From positions 558,001 to 622,000 of the forward strand of contig NZ_FNEG01000004.1 of NCBI RefSeq assembly GCF_900100075.1: a stretch of DNA of 64,000 nucleotides, given 5' to 3'. Shown one piece after another: positions 35,763-43,143 of the stretch. A model generated the notes under the pieces. That model was not told the DNA's origin, searched no databases, and saw only the letters and a list, made by a program, of their open reading frames with translations. Position 1 is the stretch's first letter, and the number at the start of each line of letters is the position of its first letter. The translations under genes and the position numbers were made by a program. The DNA is from Chryseobacterium jejuense (GTDB lineage: Bacteria; Bacteroidota; Bacteroidia; Flavobacteriales; Weeksellaceae).

Positions 35763-36959
35763 TTAATCTTCGTATACTACATATCGGGTTCTGATCTTTT
35801 CAAAATCTTCAAGATCCTTCTTCCATGAAGATTTAATCTCCGGAATTGATTTTCCGGCAATAATCTGCTTTCTGAATTCATCAGTTCCGGAAAGAGTATC
35901 AAACCAAAGATTTTTCAAAAAGAAATCCAGTTGAGGATTTTTGTAGTTCTGATATGCCTTAATCACCCATTCAAGGTTCAGTTCTCTTAAATCCTTAGAA
36001 TAGTTGGACAGATCTTCTCCATAACATAATTTACCGTTCAAAAATGGATCTTTAGCTCCGTAACTTGGTTTTGGAGTAAACTTATAAGGAAGGCTTTCCG
36101 TCCATGGTGAACCATAAATCTGGAAAGGTTGATCTGTACCTCTTCCCACAGAAACCTGAGTTCCTTCAAAGAAGCATAAACTTGGATATAAATTGATGGC
36201 TTTATCGTTGGGTAGGTTTGGAGATGGTTTATCCAACATCGGATACCGTTGTTTTTTATGGTAATTCTTCATCTGGACCAAAGTATATTTCGCCTGAACT
36301 CCATTTTTCAGCCACTTTTCTCCATTCACCATTTTTCCGTATTCACCAATAGTAAGACCATATACTACCGGAACTTCATGCATTCCCACGAAACTTGTCC
36401 ATTTCTTTTTCAAAACAGGACCGTCAGTATAGCCATCATGTGGGTTAGGGCGATCCAGAACCATTACTTCAACGTTATTTTCAGCACCCGCTTCCATAAG
36501 ATAAGTTAGAGTAGAAATATAAGTATAGAATCTTACCCCTACATCCTGAATATCAAAAACCACAAGATCTATTCCTGCCAATTGTTCAGGTTTCGGCTTT
36601 TTATTACTTGCATACAGGGAAACAATTGGAATTCCGGTCTTCACATCTACTCCGTTTTTCACTTTGGCTCCCGCATCTGCATCACCTCTGAAACCATGTT
36701 CTGGTGCAAAAATAGCTTTAATCTTCACTCCGTTTTTCACTAAAAAGTCCACCAAATGAGTTCTGTCACTCATCAAACCTGTCTGATTCGTCACCACACC
36801 AATGGTTTTGCCTTCTAATAAAGGTAAATACAGCTCAGGTTGATCTGCCCCGGTTTTAAAATCCGGTTGAACTTGAGTTTGAGAATAATATTGATTGAAT
36901 ACTCCTAAAAAAATTAGGCAAATCAGAAGTAAATTTTTAATTTTGAAATCTAAATTCAT
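35763..36959 (-). CDS. namZ: DUF1343 exo-beta-N-acetylmuramidase NamZ-like
   Basis: The ATG at 36959 opens a signal peptide (MNLDFKIKNLLLICLIFLG...), giving 398 aa; a longer frame to 37181 would run through the divergent permease gene. DUF1343 landmarks are visible: GVVTNQTGLMSDRTHLVDFL, APEHGFRGDADAGAKV, SLYASNKKP, FDIQDVGVRFYTYISTL, VMVLDRPNPHDG and SVGRGTDQPF. NamZ from a Bacteroidota relative cleaves terminal N-acetylmuramic acid from peptidoglycan fragments, so a cell-wall-recycling role in the periplasm is expected. Its start is 4 bp from that of the divergent permease. Confidence 0.88.
   Translation of the reverse strand: MNLDFKIKNLLLICLIFLGVFNQYYSQTQVQPDFKTGADQPELYLPLLEGKTIGVVTNQTGLMSDRTHLVDFLVKNGVKIKAIFAPEHGFRGDADAGAKVKNGVDVKTGIPIVSLYASNKKPKPEQLAGIDLVVFDIQDVGVRFYTYISTLTYLMEAGAENNVEVMVLDRPNPHDGYTDGPVLKKKWTSFVGMHEVPVVYGLTIGEYGKMVNGEKWLKNGVQAKYTLVQMKNYHKKQRYPMLDKPSPNLPNDKAINLYPSLCFFEGTQVSVGRGTDQPFQIYGSPWTESLPYKFTPKPSYGAKDPFLNGKLCYGEDLSNYSKDLRELNLEWVIKAYQNYKNPQLDFFLKNLWFDTLSGTDEFRKQIIAGKSIPEIKSSWKKDLEDFEKIRTRYVVYED
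36938..36945 (+). promoter_or_regulatory. -7 box of the permease gene, inside namZ
   Basis: TAATTTTG (36938-36945) fits TAnnTTTG and lies 18 bp before the TTG start at 36964. No good -33 TTG at the usual distance. Confidence 0.4.
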
Positions 36960-36963
36960 AAGC

Positions 36964-38193
36964 TTGAAGTTTCCTTTATATTTCTCTAGAAAAATAGCAT
37001 TTTCCAAAGATAACAAAAATAACCTTTCTCGGGTTATCATCTTCATTGGCAGGCTTTCTGTAGCACTGGGAATCATTGTTTCCCTGATTACTGTAGCCAC
37101 CGGATTCGGTTCCAAAAAAGCTATTAAAGAGAGACTCGCAGATTTTAGCGGACATATCACAGTAAGATCTACCCGATCCAATTCTTCTTATAATACCTCG
37201 GTTTTGGATAATCAAGGATTAAATATTGCTAAGATTAAAGAACTTCCGGATGTAGAAACCACTCAAAAATATGTAACCGTTACCGGGATAATGCGTAATG
37301 AGCATAATTTTGCCGGAATTATTTTTAAAGGAATCGGAAAGGATTTTGACAGCTTAAGGTTTAAGAAATTCCTTATTGCCGGAACTACTCCCAAGGTAAC
37401 AGAAGTAGGCTTTAATAATGATGTGGCAGTTTCACAAAAAATAGCCAATGATCTTCACCTTAAAGTTAATGACAGTATTGTTACGGTATTTTTAAAAGCC
37501 GACCAAAAACCTCTTTACCGTAAGTTTAAAATTATCGGAATCTATAGAACAGACATTAAACTTATCGATGAACAGTTTGTGATTGGAGGAATAAACCATG
37601 CAAGAAAGATTCAGGATATGAAACCTGATGAAATTGGAGGCATTGATATTTTCCTGAAAAACGTTAATGATATTGACAAGGATTTCCCGGACATTGAAAA
37701 GCTAATCGGTTATAAAAACTATGCTGAAAAAGCTACGGAGAAATTCCCACAAATTACAGACTGGATCAGTATTTTCGATACCAATATCGCGCTTATCATC
37801 ATCATTATGCTGATTGTAGTGGTTATCAATATTATTATGGTTCTACTTATCCTGATTATTGAAAGAACCAATTCCATCGGTTTGCTTAAGACCTTAGGAG
37901 CAAGTAATGCACAGATCAGAGCTACCTTTATCAATTATACTCTTATCATTATGATCCCGGGGCTTTTATATGGTAATGCTATTGGATTGGGATTAATTCT
38001 TATTCAGAAATTCTTTGGGGTTATTAAACTTAATCCGGAAAATTACTACGTAAGCACCGTTCCGGTAGATCTTAACCCTATTGCCATTGTTTCCATTTCA
38101 TTAGGAATTTTGGCTATATCTGCTCTTGCCTTAATTATTCCGAGTTATCTGATTAGTAAGATTTCTCCGGTGAAGGCTATTAAGTACAATTAA
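36964..38193 (+). CDS. LolC/LolE/FtsX-type ABC transporter permease
   Basis: The TTG at 36964 (MKFPLYFSRKIAFSKDNK) is preferred to an ATG at 36895 because it gives the family's cytoplasmic N terminus directly before TM1 (about residues 24-48) and avoids overlapping the namZ signal peptide. The 409-aa product has one TM, a ~210-residue periplasmic domain (HITVRSTRSNS...), then three TMs (around NIALIIIIMLIVVVI, YTLIIMIPGLLYG, IAIVSISLGILAIS) and ends ISPVKAIKYN, typical of FtsX-family permeases. It probably extracts lipoproteins from the inner membrane, or is another MacB-like permease; the ATPase is not in this window. Confidence 0.87.
   Translation: MKFPLYFSRKIAFSKDNKNNLSRVIIFIGRLSVALGIIVSLITVATGFGSKKAIKERLADFSGHITVRSTRSNSSYNTSVLDNQGLNIAKIKELPDVETTQKYVTVTGIMRNEHNFAGIIFKGIGKDFDSLRFKKFLIAGTTPKVTEVGFNNDVAVSQKIANDLHLKVNDSIVTVFLKADQKPLYRKFKIIGIYRTDIKLIDEQFVIGGINHARKIQDMKPDEIGGIDIFLKNVNDIDKDFPDIEKLIGYKNYAEKATEKFPQITDWISIFDTNIALIIIIMLIVVVINIIMVLLILIIERTNSIGLLKTLGASNAQIRATFINYTLIIMIPGLLYGNAIGLGLILIQKFFGVIKLNPENYYVSTVPVDLNPIAIVSISLGILAISALALIIPSYLISKISPVKAIKYN
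37005..37012 (-). promoter_or_regulatory. -7 box of namZ, inside the permease gene
   Basis: The minus strand reads TATCTTTG (perfect TAnnTTTG) 45 bp before the namZ ATG, within the permease coding sequence. Confidence 0.45.
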
Positions 38194-38284
38194 CCTTATT
38201 ATTGGTTTTTAAAAATTAAGCTTTTAATCATTTGTTTTGAGCTGTAATCGCGCATGATCTCAATACGGATAATTTTAAAAGCAT

Positions 38285-38292
38285 TATCTTTG
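38285..38292 (+). promoter_or_regulatory. -7 box of the cysteine/cystathionine synthase gene
   Basis: TATCTTTG (38285-38292), a perfect TAnnTTTG, lies 19 bp before the ATG at 38312. The -33 region has no clear TTG. Confidence 0.55.
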
Positions 38293-38311
38293 CACCGCAT
38301 ATAAAACATTT

Positions 38312-39295
38312 ATGAAATACGCAAAAAATATCCTTGAAACTATAGGAAACACACCATTGGTAAAACTTAACAATGTACTGGGTGAAGATTTTCCAGCATT
38401 AGTTTTAGCAAAAGTTGAGACATTCAACCCTGGAAATTCTGTAAAGGACAGAATGGCTCTTAAAATGATCGAAGATGCCGAAAAAGACGGCAGACTAAAA
38501 CCTGGAGGAACTATCATTGAAGGAACTTCCGGAAATACAGGAATGGGATTAGCATTAGCTGCTATCATCAAAGGTTACAAATGTATCTTTGTTACCAACT
38601 CCAAGCAATCTAAAGAAAAGTGTGACATTCTTCGCGCTGTAGGTGCTGAAGTAATTGTTTGCCCTACTGATGTAAAACCTACGGATCCACGTTCATATTA
38701 TTCAGTATCTAAAAGACTGGCTAAAGAGACAGAAAACGGATGGTATGTAAACCAATATGACAACTTATCTAACAGAACAGCTCACTATGAGTCTACAGCA
38801 CCTGAGATCTGGGAACAGACAGAAGGGAAACTAACTCACTTTGTAGCAGGAGCTGGAACAGGAGGTACCGTTACAGGATGTGGAACATTCTTCAAGGAAA
38901 AAAATAAAGATATTAAAGTAATTGGTGTTGATACATACGGTTCTATTCTTAAAGAATTCCACGAAACCGGAGAATTACACTACGATCACGCTTATACTTA
39001 TATCACTGAAGGAATAGGTGAAGACATCATTCCTGAAAACTATGATATGTCTGTTATTGATCACTTTGAGAAAGTAACAGATAAAGACGGAGCGATCTAT
39101 GCAAGAAAACTGGCTAAAGAAGAAGGTATTTTCTGCGGATATTCTGCAGGAAGTGCTATTGCATCATTGATTCAGATGAAAGATCAGTTCACTAAAGATG
39201 ATGTTATCGTAGTATTACTTCACGACCATGGTTCAAGATATGTAGGTAAAATCTACAATGACGAATGGATGAAAGAAATGGGCTGGCTGGAATAA
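38312..39295 (+). CDS. PLP-dependent cysteine synthase / cystathionine beta-synthase core
   Basis: The 327-aa product is a beta-family PLP enzyme. The Schiff-base Lys is K45 in NPGNSVKDRM; the phosphate-binding loop (AGTGGTVTG near 190) and the Ser/Thr-rich substrate loop (EGTSGNTGMG) are present. Features nearer to cystathionine beta-synthase than CysK are GSILKEF, EGIGEDIIP and SRYVGKIYNDEWM near the C terminus, but there is no C-terminal CBS domain pair. It makes cysteine or cystathionine in the cytoplasm; the sequence cannot decide which. Monocistronic with its own -7 box and a strong terminator. Confidence 0.9.
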   Translation: MKYAKNILETIGNTPLVKLNNVLGEDFPALVLAKVETFNPGNSVKDRMALKMIEDAEKDGRLKPGGTIIEGTSGNTGMGLALAAIIKGYKCIFVTNSKQSKEKCDILRAVGAEVIVCPTDVKPTDPRSYYSVSKRLAKETENGWYVNQYDNLSNRTAHYESTAPEIWEQTEGKLTHFVAGAGTGGTVTGCGTFFKEKNKDIKVIGVDTYGSILKEFHETGELHYDHAYTYITEGIGEDIIPENYDMSVIDHFEKVTDKDGAIYARKLAKEEGIFCGYSAGSAIASLIQMKDQFTKDDVIVVLLHDHGSRYVGKIYNDEWMKEMGWLE

Positions 39296-39321
39296 GCGAG
39301 AATACAACATTATAAAATAAA

Positions 39322-39350
39322 AATCAGAGCAAAATGCTCTGATTTTTTTA
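39322..39350. terminator. Bidirectional intrinsic terminator
   Basis: AATCAGAGCA (39322-39331) and TGCTCTGATT (39335-39344), loop of 3, followed by T on the plus strand and preceded by an A run that gives T on the minus strand. It serves the convergent cysteine synthase and YcxB-like genes. Confidence 0.9.
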
Positions 39351-39875
39351 TGATTTAATATTATCTTTTAAAATGGTCTTGAGTAAAGAATAATCTCTTT
39401 CGCTCATTGATTTTCTGGGAAACATATAGCTGTATTTTCCTTCAAGGGAAATAAAATCATGATTGCTGTCAAAAAACTCAAAGTCTTTCCATTCACTGGT
39501 TTCTTTCTCTCCATCAATATTGACTGTAAAAAAATTCTGCTCAATTCTGATTTCATAGATCTTACATTTTTCCAATGTGTTCAGGTAATGATTAACCTGT
39601 TTTTTCCATCTTGAAACCTTATTAACACTTACGGATAAGTAAACTGCACAAAGCAATAAGATAAAGCTGAAAAAGTATAAAATTCCCTGGCTTTCTTTAC
39701 TGAAACTATCCTTCAAAAGCAATGCAACCAGTAAAATGATAGCTGCAGCAATTGTTGTTATTGTTTTACCTTTAGTGGTAGGAGAAAAAAGCAGACTGCC
39801 CTGATTTCCGTTAAAATAAATATCTTCAAAAATCTTTCTCTCAGGTTTTAATGTAATCACTTTTTCCTCATTCAT
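39348..39875 (-). CDS. YcxB-like membrane protein (tentative)
   Basis: A 175-aa protein with two TM helices (about residues 38-54 and 64-83) and a cytoplasmic C-terminal domain (around EIRIEQNFFTVNIDGEKETSEWKDF), the order seen in YcxB-like family proteins. The match is by recollection and only moderate. The stop overlaps the terminator tail. A small gap (35 bp) separates it from cbpM upstream, so it may be cotranscribed with the chaperone genes. Confidence 0.7.
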   Translation of the reverse strand: MNEEKVITLKPERKIFEDIYFNGNQGSLLFSPTTKGKTITTIAAAIILLVALLLKDSFSKESQGILYFFSFILLLCAVYLSVSVNKVSRWKKQVNHYLNTLEKCKIYEIRIEQNFFTVNIDGEKETSEWKDFEFFDSNHDFISLEGKYSYMFPRKSMSERDYSLLKTILKDNIKS

Positions 39876-39910
39876 AATACATAGTTGCTTTAAAAAGCTA
39901 CAAAACTAAG

Positions 39911-40213
39911 CTAAATATCTTCATATTGGTCACTGATTGCTGAAAGTTTGTTCATCAACTCTCTGTTTCTTCGTTTTAAAGCCTCCAGCTTTTTCAACAT
40001 ATTATGAATAACTTCCAAACCCGGAAGATTAATTTCGAGATCATAATGCCAATTGGCAAATTTTTCCAGATCCGGCAGGTCTTCATACATCAGATAATGA
40101 ATATCATCTTCAACATGAATAGTCAGCAGGCCATAATCGACAAGCTCATCAAAAAAGGTGATTTCTATATTGTATATTCTTACGAGTTCTTCTCGTGATA
40201 TTCTTTCACTCAT
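39911..40213 (-). CDS. cbpM: CbpM-type chaperone modulator (MerR-like)
   Basis: The 100-aa product begins MSERISREELVRIYNIEITFFDELVDYGLL, a MerR-like helix-turn-helix used as a protein-protein module, and ends in a coiled-coil-prone helix (LKKLEALKRRNRELMNKLSAI). It starts 3 bp after the CbpA-type DnaJ gene, and CbpM is the known specific inhibitor of CbpA in other bacteria. It probably modulates the J-protein rather than binding DNA. Confidence 0.85.
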   Translation of the reverse strand: MSERISREELVRIYNIEITFFDELVDYGLLTIHVEDDIHYLMYEDLPDLEKFANWHYDLEINLPGLEVIHNMLKKLEALKRRNRELMNKLSAISDQYEDI

Positions 40214-40216
40214 AGC

Positions 40217-41134
40217 CTAGGAATTTTTAAGTTGTTCAAAAAGGTCTTTCTGCTTATCGGTAAGATTGGTAGGCATTTTCACTTCGTAGGTTACAAAAAG
40301 ATCGCCATGCTCTCCTTCTTTCTTATAGACAGGAAAACCTTTTCCTTTCAGTCTTACAGTCATTCCGCTTTGGGTTTCCGGCTTTACTTTAAGGTTAACA
40401 CTTCCATCAAGTGTATTTACCTTTACGTCTCCTCCTAAAACTGCGGTATACAAATCAATAGCAACCTTGGTTTTAAGATCATCCCCTACTCTTTCAAAAT
40501 CAGGATCTACAGGAATATTGAACATGATATAGAGATCTCCGTTTGGACCGCCATTCACGCCCGGATTTCCATGGCCTTTTAATTTTATTTTCTGTCCATC
40601 ATAAACTCCGGCAGGAATTGTAATTCTTACTTTTTTGCCATTGATCTCAAAAGTTTGCGGATGAGTTACTGCAGCATCTCTAAGATTCAGGGTTAATTCT
40701 GCCTGTACATCTTGTCCTTTGAACTTTCCTGAAGCTCTTCCTCTCGAGCTTTTGCCAAAGCCACCTGTTCCTGCTCCTCCAAACATATTTTGGAAGAAAT
40801 CTGAAAAATCTTCGCCTTCACCAAAGTCTGCACCAGAGTAACCACCATTGTAGTTTTGCTGCTGATACTGTCTTTGCTGCTGCTGTTGAGCTTTTTCATA
40901 TTCTTCACCATGTTTCCAGTTTTCTCCATACTTATCGTACTTTGTACGGTTTTCCGGATTACTGAGAACTTCATTGGCTTCGTTCAGCTCTTTGAATTTT
41001 CTTTCTGATTCTTTATCATCAGGATTAAGGTCCGGATGCAGTTTTCTGGCCAATTTCCGGTAAGCCTTTTTGATGTCATCCTGGGTTGCGCTTTTATCTA
41101 CGCCTAAAATTTTATAGTAATCTATATAAGCCAT
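40217..41134 (-). CDS. cbpA: CbpA-type DnaJ co-chaperone
   Basis: The 305-aa protein has an N-terminal J domain with HPD (residues 33-35), a Q/G-rich linker ([13 protein letters not shown]..., [18 protein letters not shown]), and the DnaJ C-terminal substrate-binding domains ([30 protein letters not shown]). It lacks the Cys-rich zinc domain of canonical DnaJ, as CbpA does. It acts with DnaK in the cytoplasm. Followed 3 bp later by cbpM. A TAAATTTG box lies 17 bp upstream of its ATG. Confidence 0.95.
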   Translation of the reverse strand: MAYIDYYKILGVDKSATQDDIKKAYRKLARKLHPDLNPDDKESERKFKELNEANEVLSNPENRTKYDKYGENWKHGEEYEKAQQQQQRQYQQQNYNGGYSGADFGEGEDFSDFFQNMFGGAGTGGFGKSSRGRASGKFKGQDVQAELTLNLRDAAVTHPQTFEINGKKVRITIPAGVYDGQKIKLKGHGNPGVNGGPNGDLYIMFNIPVDPDFERVGDDLKTKVAIDLYTAVLGGDVKVNTLDGSVNLKVKPETQSGMTVRLKGKGFPVYKKEGEHGDLFVTYEVKMPTNLTDKQKDLFEQLKNS

Positions 41135-41150
41135 AGAAACGATGTTTACT

Positions 41151-41158
41151 CAAATTTA
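41151..41158 (-). promoter_or_regulatory. -7 box of cbpA
   Basis: The minus strand reads TAAATTTG (perfect TAnnTTTG), 17 bp before the cbpA ATG. No clear -33 TTG. Confidence 0.45.
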
Positions 41159-41205
41159 TGAATTTTAGGTCTGAAAATTGCATAACGAAGTGTTAAAAAT
41201 AAACT

Positions 41206-41213
41206 TATCTTTG
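41206..41213 (+). promoter_or_regulatory. -7 box of the symporter gene
   Basis: TATCTTTG (41206-41213) lies 14 bp before the ATG at 41228; a TTG at 41178-41180 is 25 bp upstream, slightly beyond the usual 17-23. Confidence 0.5.
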
Positions 41214-41227
41214 ATAAAAACCACCAC

Positions 41228-42427
41228 ATGAAAGAGGTACTGAAAAACTACTCCGGAATTATATTTTTACTCCTGGGAATCACTATAGGAAGCATTATAG
41301 GAATTGTTGCTCCTGGTTTTGTAGAATACATTAAACCTTTGGGAGATATATTTCTGAATCTTCTTTTTGTAAGTGTTGTACCTCTGGTATTCTTTGCAGT
41401 ATCCAATTCCATTGCATCTCTGGAACAGCAATCTAAATTTGGGAAGATCATTCTCATCATGGCGCTTACTTTTCTGTTTTTTATCCTGACAGCTGCTATT
41501 TTCACCATCTGTGCCGTGTATCTGTTTCCGGTTTCCGGGGTTTCCGGAAGTTCTGAGATGATTACAGAAGCGGCAAATGAGGACAGCTGGGGAAATAGAA
41601 TTGTAAGCTTCTTTACTGTGGGAGAATTCACTGCTTTGTTTTCCAGACAGAATATGTTGGCCCTTCTTATTTTTGCTTTTATGACTGGTTTTGCAGCCCG
41701 AAAAACAGGAGATGCCGGACAGCCTTTCAGGGTTTTTATAGCCTCTGGATATGAAGTAATGAAGGAACTTCTTTTATTGGTGATGAAGCTGGCACCCATT
41801 GGTTTGGGAGCTTATTTTGCCTATCAGGTTTCTACATTAGGACCACAACTTTTTGGTTTTTATGCTAAACCATTAGGGTTGTACTATGTTGCCGGGATTA
41901 TTTATTTCTTGGTCTTCTTTTCCATTTATGCATTTATGGCGAGTGGGCAGAAAGGAGTAAAAAACTTTTGGACCAATGCGATTTACCCTACTCTTACTGC
42001 GATAAGTACTTGCAGCAGCTTTGCAACTATGCCTGCCAATTTACAGGCTGCTTCTAAGATCGGAATACCCAATTCCATTGCCAATTTGGTGATTCCTATT
42101 GGGACTACGCTGCATAAAAACGGATCTTCCATGTCTTCAATTATAAAAATCTATGTGGCTTTTTTAATTATTGGAAAAGATTTCTTTGATCCTGCCAACT
42201 TGCTTTTAGCATTGGGAATTACAGTTTTTGTAAGTATTGTAGCTGGTGGAATTCCTAATGGTGGATATATTGGGGAAATGCTGATGATCTCGGTGTATAA
42301 ATTACCTCAGGAAGCCATTCCGGCAGTGATGATTATCGGAACATTGGTAGATCCTTTGGCTACAGTTCTTAATTCTGTGGGAGATATTGTCGCTGCAATG
42401 TTTGTCAACCGGTTTGTCAAGGAGTGA
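41228..42427 (+). CDS. Dicarboxylate/amino-acid:cation symporter (DAACS family)
   Basis: The 399-aa polytopic membrane protein has the DAACS/GltP fold pattern: about eight TMs, the substrate-binding Ser-rich hairpin (STCSSFATMPANL near 260), the TM7-like NSIANLVIPIGTTLHKNGSS segment and a C-terminal hairpin (GGIPNGGYIGEML; DPLATVLNSVGDIVAAMF). It imports C4-dicarboxylates or acidic/neutral amino acids with protons or sodium; the substrate cannot be told. Convergent with the DUF779 gene at its 3' end. Confidence 0.93.
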   Translation: MKEVLKNYSGIIFLLLGITIGSIIGIVAPGFVEYIKPLGDIFLNLLFVSVVPLVFFAVSNSIASLEQQSKFGKIILIMALTFLFFILTAAIFTICAVYLFPVSGVSGSSEMITEAANEDSWGNRIVSFFTVGEFTALFSRQNMLALLIFAFMTGFAARKTGDAGQPFRVFIASGYEVMKELLLLVMKLAPIGLGAYFAYQVSTLGPQLFGFYAKPLGLYYVAGIIYFLVFFSIYAFMASGQKGVKNFWTNAIYPTLTAISTCSSFATMPANLQAASKIGIPNSIANLVIPIGTTLHKNGSSMSSIIKIYVAFLIIGKDFFDPANLLLALGITVFVSIVAGGIPNGGYIGEMLMISVYKLPQEAIPAVMIIGTLVDPLATVLNSVGDIVAAMFVNRFVKE

Positions 42428-42447
42428 TGATGGGTATATCCTAAAAC

Positions 42448-42831
42448 TTATTCACTGCGTTGTACAGGCTCCAGATTTTCATATTCATCAGGCGTAAAGA
42501 GTCTGTATTGTACTTTGAAAGTCTTTCCCAGAGGAGTTTCCAATGAGAAGCCTCCGGGTCCAAAGCCATCGGTAACATCCAGGGTAAAATGGGAGTATTT
42601 CCAGTATTCGAAAAGATCGCGATCTATCCAGAATTCATGTCCGTTGATGGTTCCGATCATGGCATCATTCATTCTTGGAAAAAAGCCTCCTTTTTCGAAG
42701 CATTGCGGCTGTGTACCTTCGCAGCAGCCTCCTGCCTGATAAAACATCAGTGCACCATATTTATCTTCAAGTTCATGGATGACTTCAAGGGCTTTTTCCG
42801 TGGCAGAAAGTCTTGCTATTTTTGTTTCCAT
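42448..42831 (-). CDS. DUF779 domain protein linked to aldehyde dehydrogenase
   Basis: The 127-aa cytoplasmic protein has the DUF779 signature: LEDKYGALMFYQAGGCCEGTQP, GTINGHEFWIDRDLFEYWKYSHFTLDV and GPGGFSLET. The two adjacent Cys of GGCCEG could bind metal (inference). DUF779 genes commonly neighbour NAD-dependent aldehyde dehydrogenases, as here. It is separated from the dehydrogenase gene by a GC-rich repeat and an intrinsic terminator placed just upstream of its ATG. Confidence 0.9.
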   Translation of the reverse strand: METKIARLSATEKALEVIHELEDKYGALMFYQAGGCCEGTQPQCFEKGGFFPRMNDAMIGTINGHEFWIDRDLFEYWKYSHFTLDVTDGFGPGGFSLETPLGKTFKVQYRLFTPDEYENLEPVQRSE

Positions 42832-42858
42832 TTTTTCTTATTTACTATTATTTTTCAT

Positions 42859-42889
42859 AAAAAAGTCCGGCAAATATGATTTGCCGGAC
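42859..42889 (-). terminator. Intrinsic terminator directly upstream of the DUF779 gene
   Basis: GTCCGGCAAAT (42865-42875) pairs perfectly with ATTTGCCGGAC (42879-42889), loop of 3, followed on the minus strand by six T. The DUF779 ATG is 28 bp beyond the tail. Confidence 0.85.
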
Positions 42890-43007
42890 CTGCTCACTCA
42901 TCATGTCTAAATTGAGCCTGTGATTCTGTCATTGAAGTCCCCTTCATCTTTTAGCAAATTTGGGTTTCCCCATTTTATTTTAATTATTGTCAATGATTTC
43001 TTTTTTT

Positions 43008-43137
43008 GCGTGAGGGATAGTAAGGGCGGCGAGGCACGAGCCGGTGCGCAATGTAATGAAGCACCGAAACGAAGTGAAGCCCTGCATAGCCCGACCGTTT
43101 GCCCTGGGAAAAGCCAAGGCAATCGGGCACGTCCTAC
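43008..43137. repeat. GC-rich structured intergenic repeat
   Basis: About 130 bp of high G+C in an AT-rich genome, with nested inverted repeats: GCCCGA...TCGGGC enclosing TTGCC...GGCAA, and GGTGC...GCACC. From memory such elements, with segments like GGCTCGTGCCTCGCCGCC, recur in Chryseobacterium genomes. It could be a dispersed repeat or a structured RNA; strand unknown. Confidence 0.55.
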
Positions 43138-43143
43138 ATAATA

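Larger units (their letters stand above)
42832..43143. other. Gap between DUF779 and aldehyde dehydrogenase genes, 312 bp
   Basis: Contains, from left, an intrinsic terminator (42859-42889), an AT-rich stretch with a near-consensus minus-strand -7-like CAAATTTG (42955-42962) and a GC-rich structured repeat (43008-43137). No ORF is supported. Confidence 0.6.

Noticed and set aside
36895-36963. ATG start at 36895 for the permease
   Set aside because: It would put a basic N-terminal extension antisense to the namZ signal peptide; the TTG at 36964 fits the family start better, though this is not certain.
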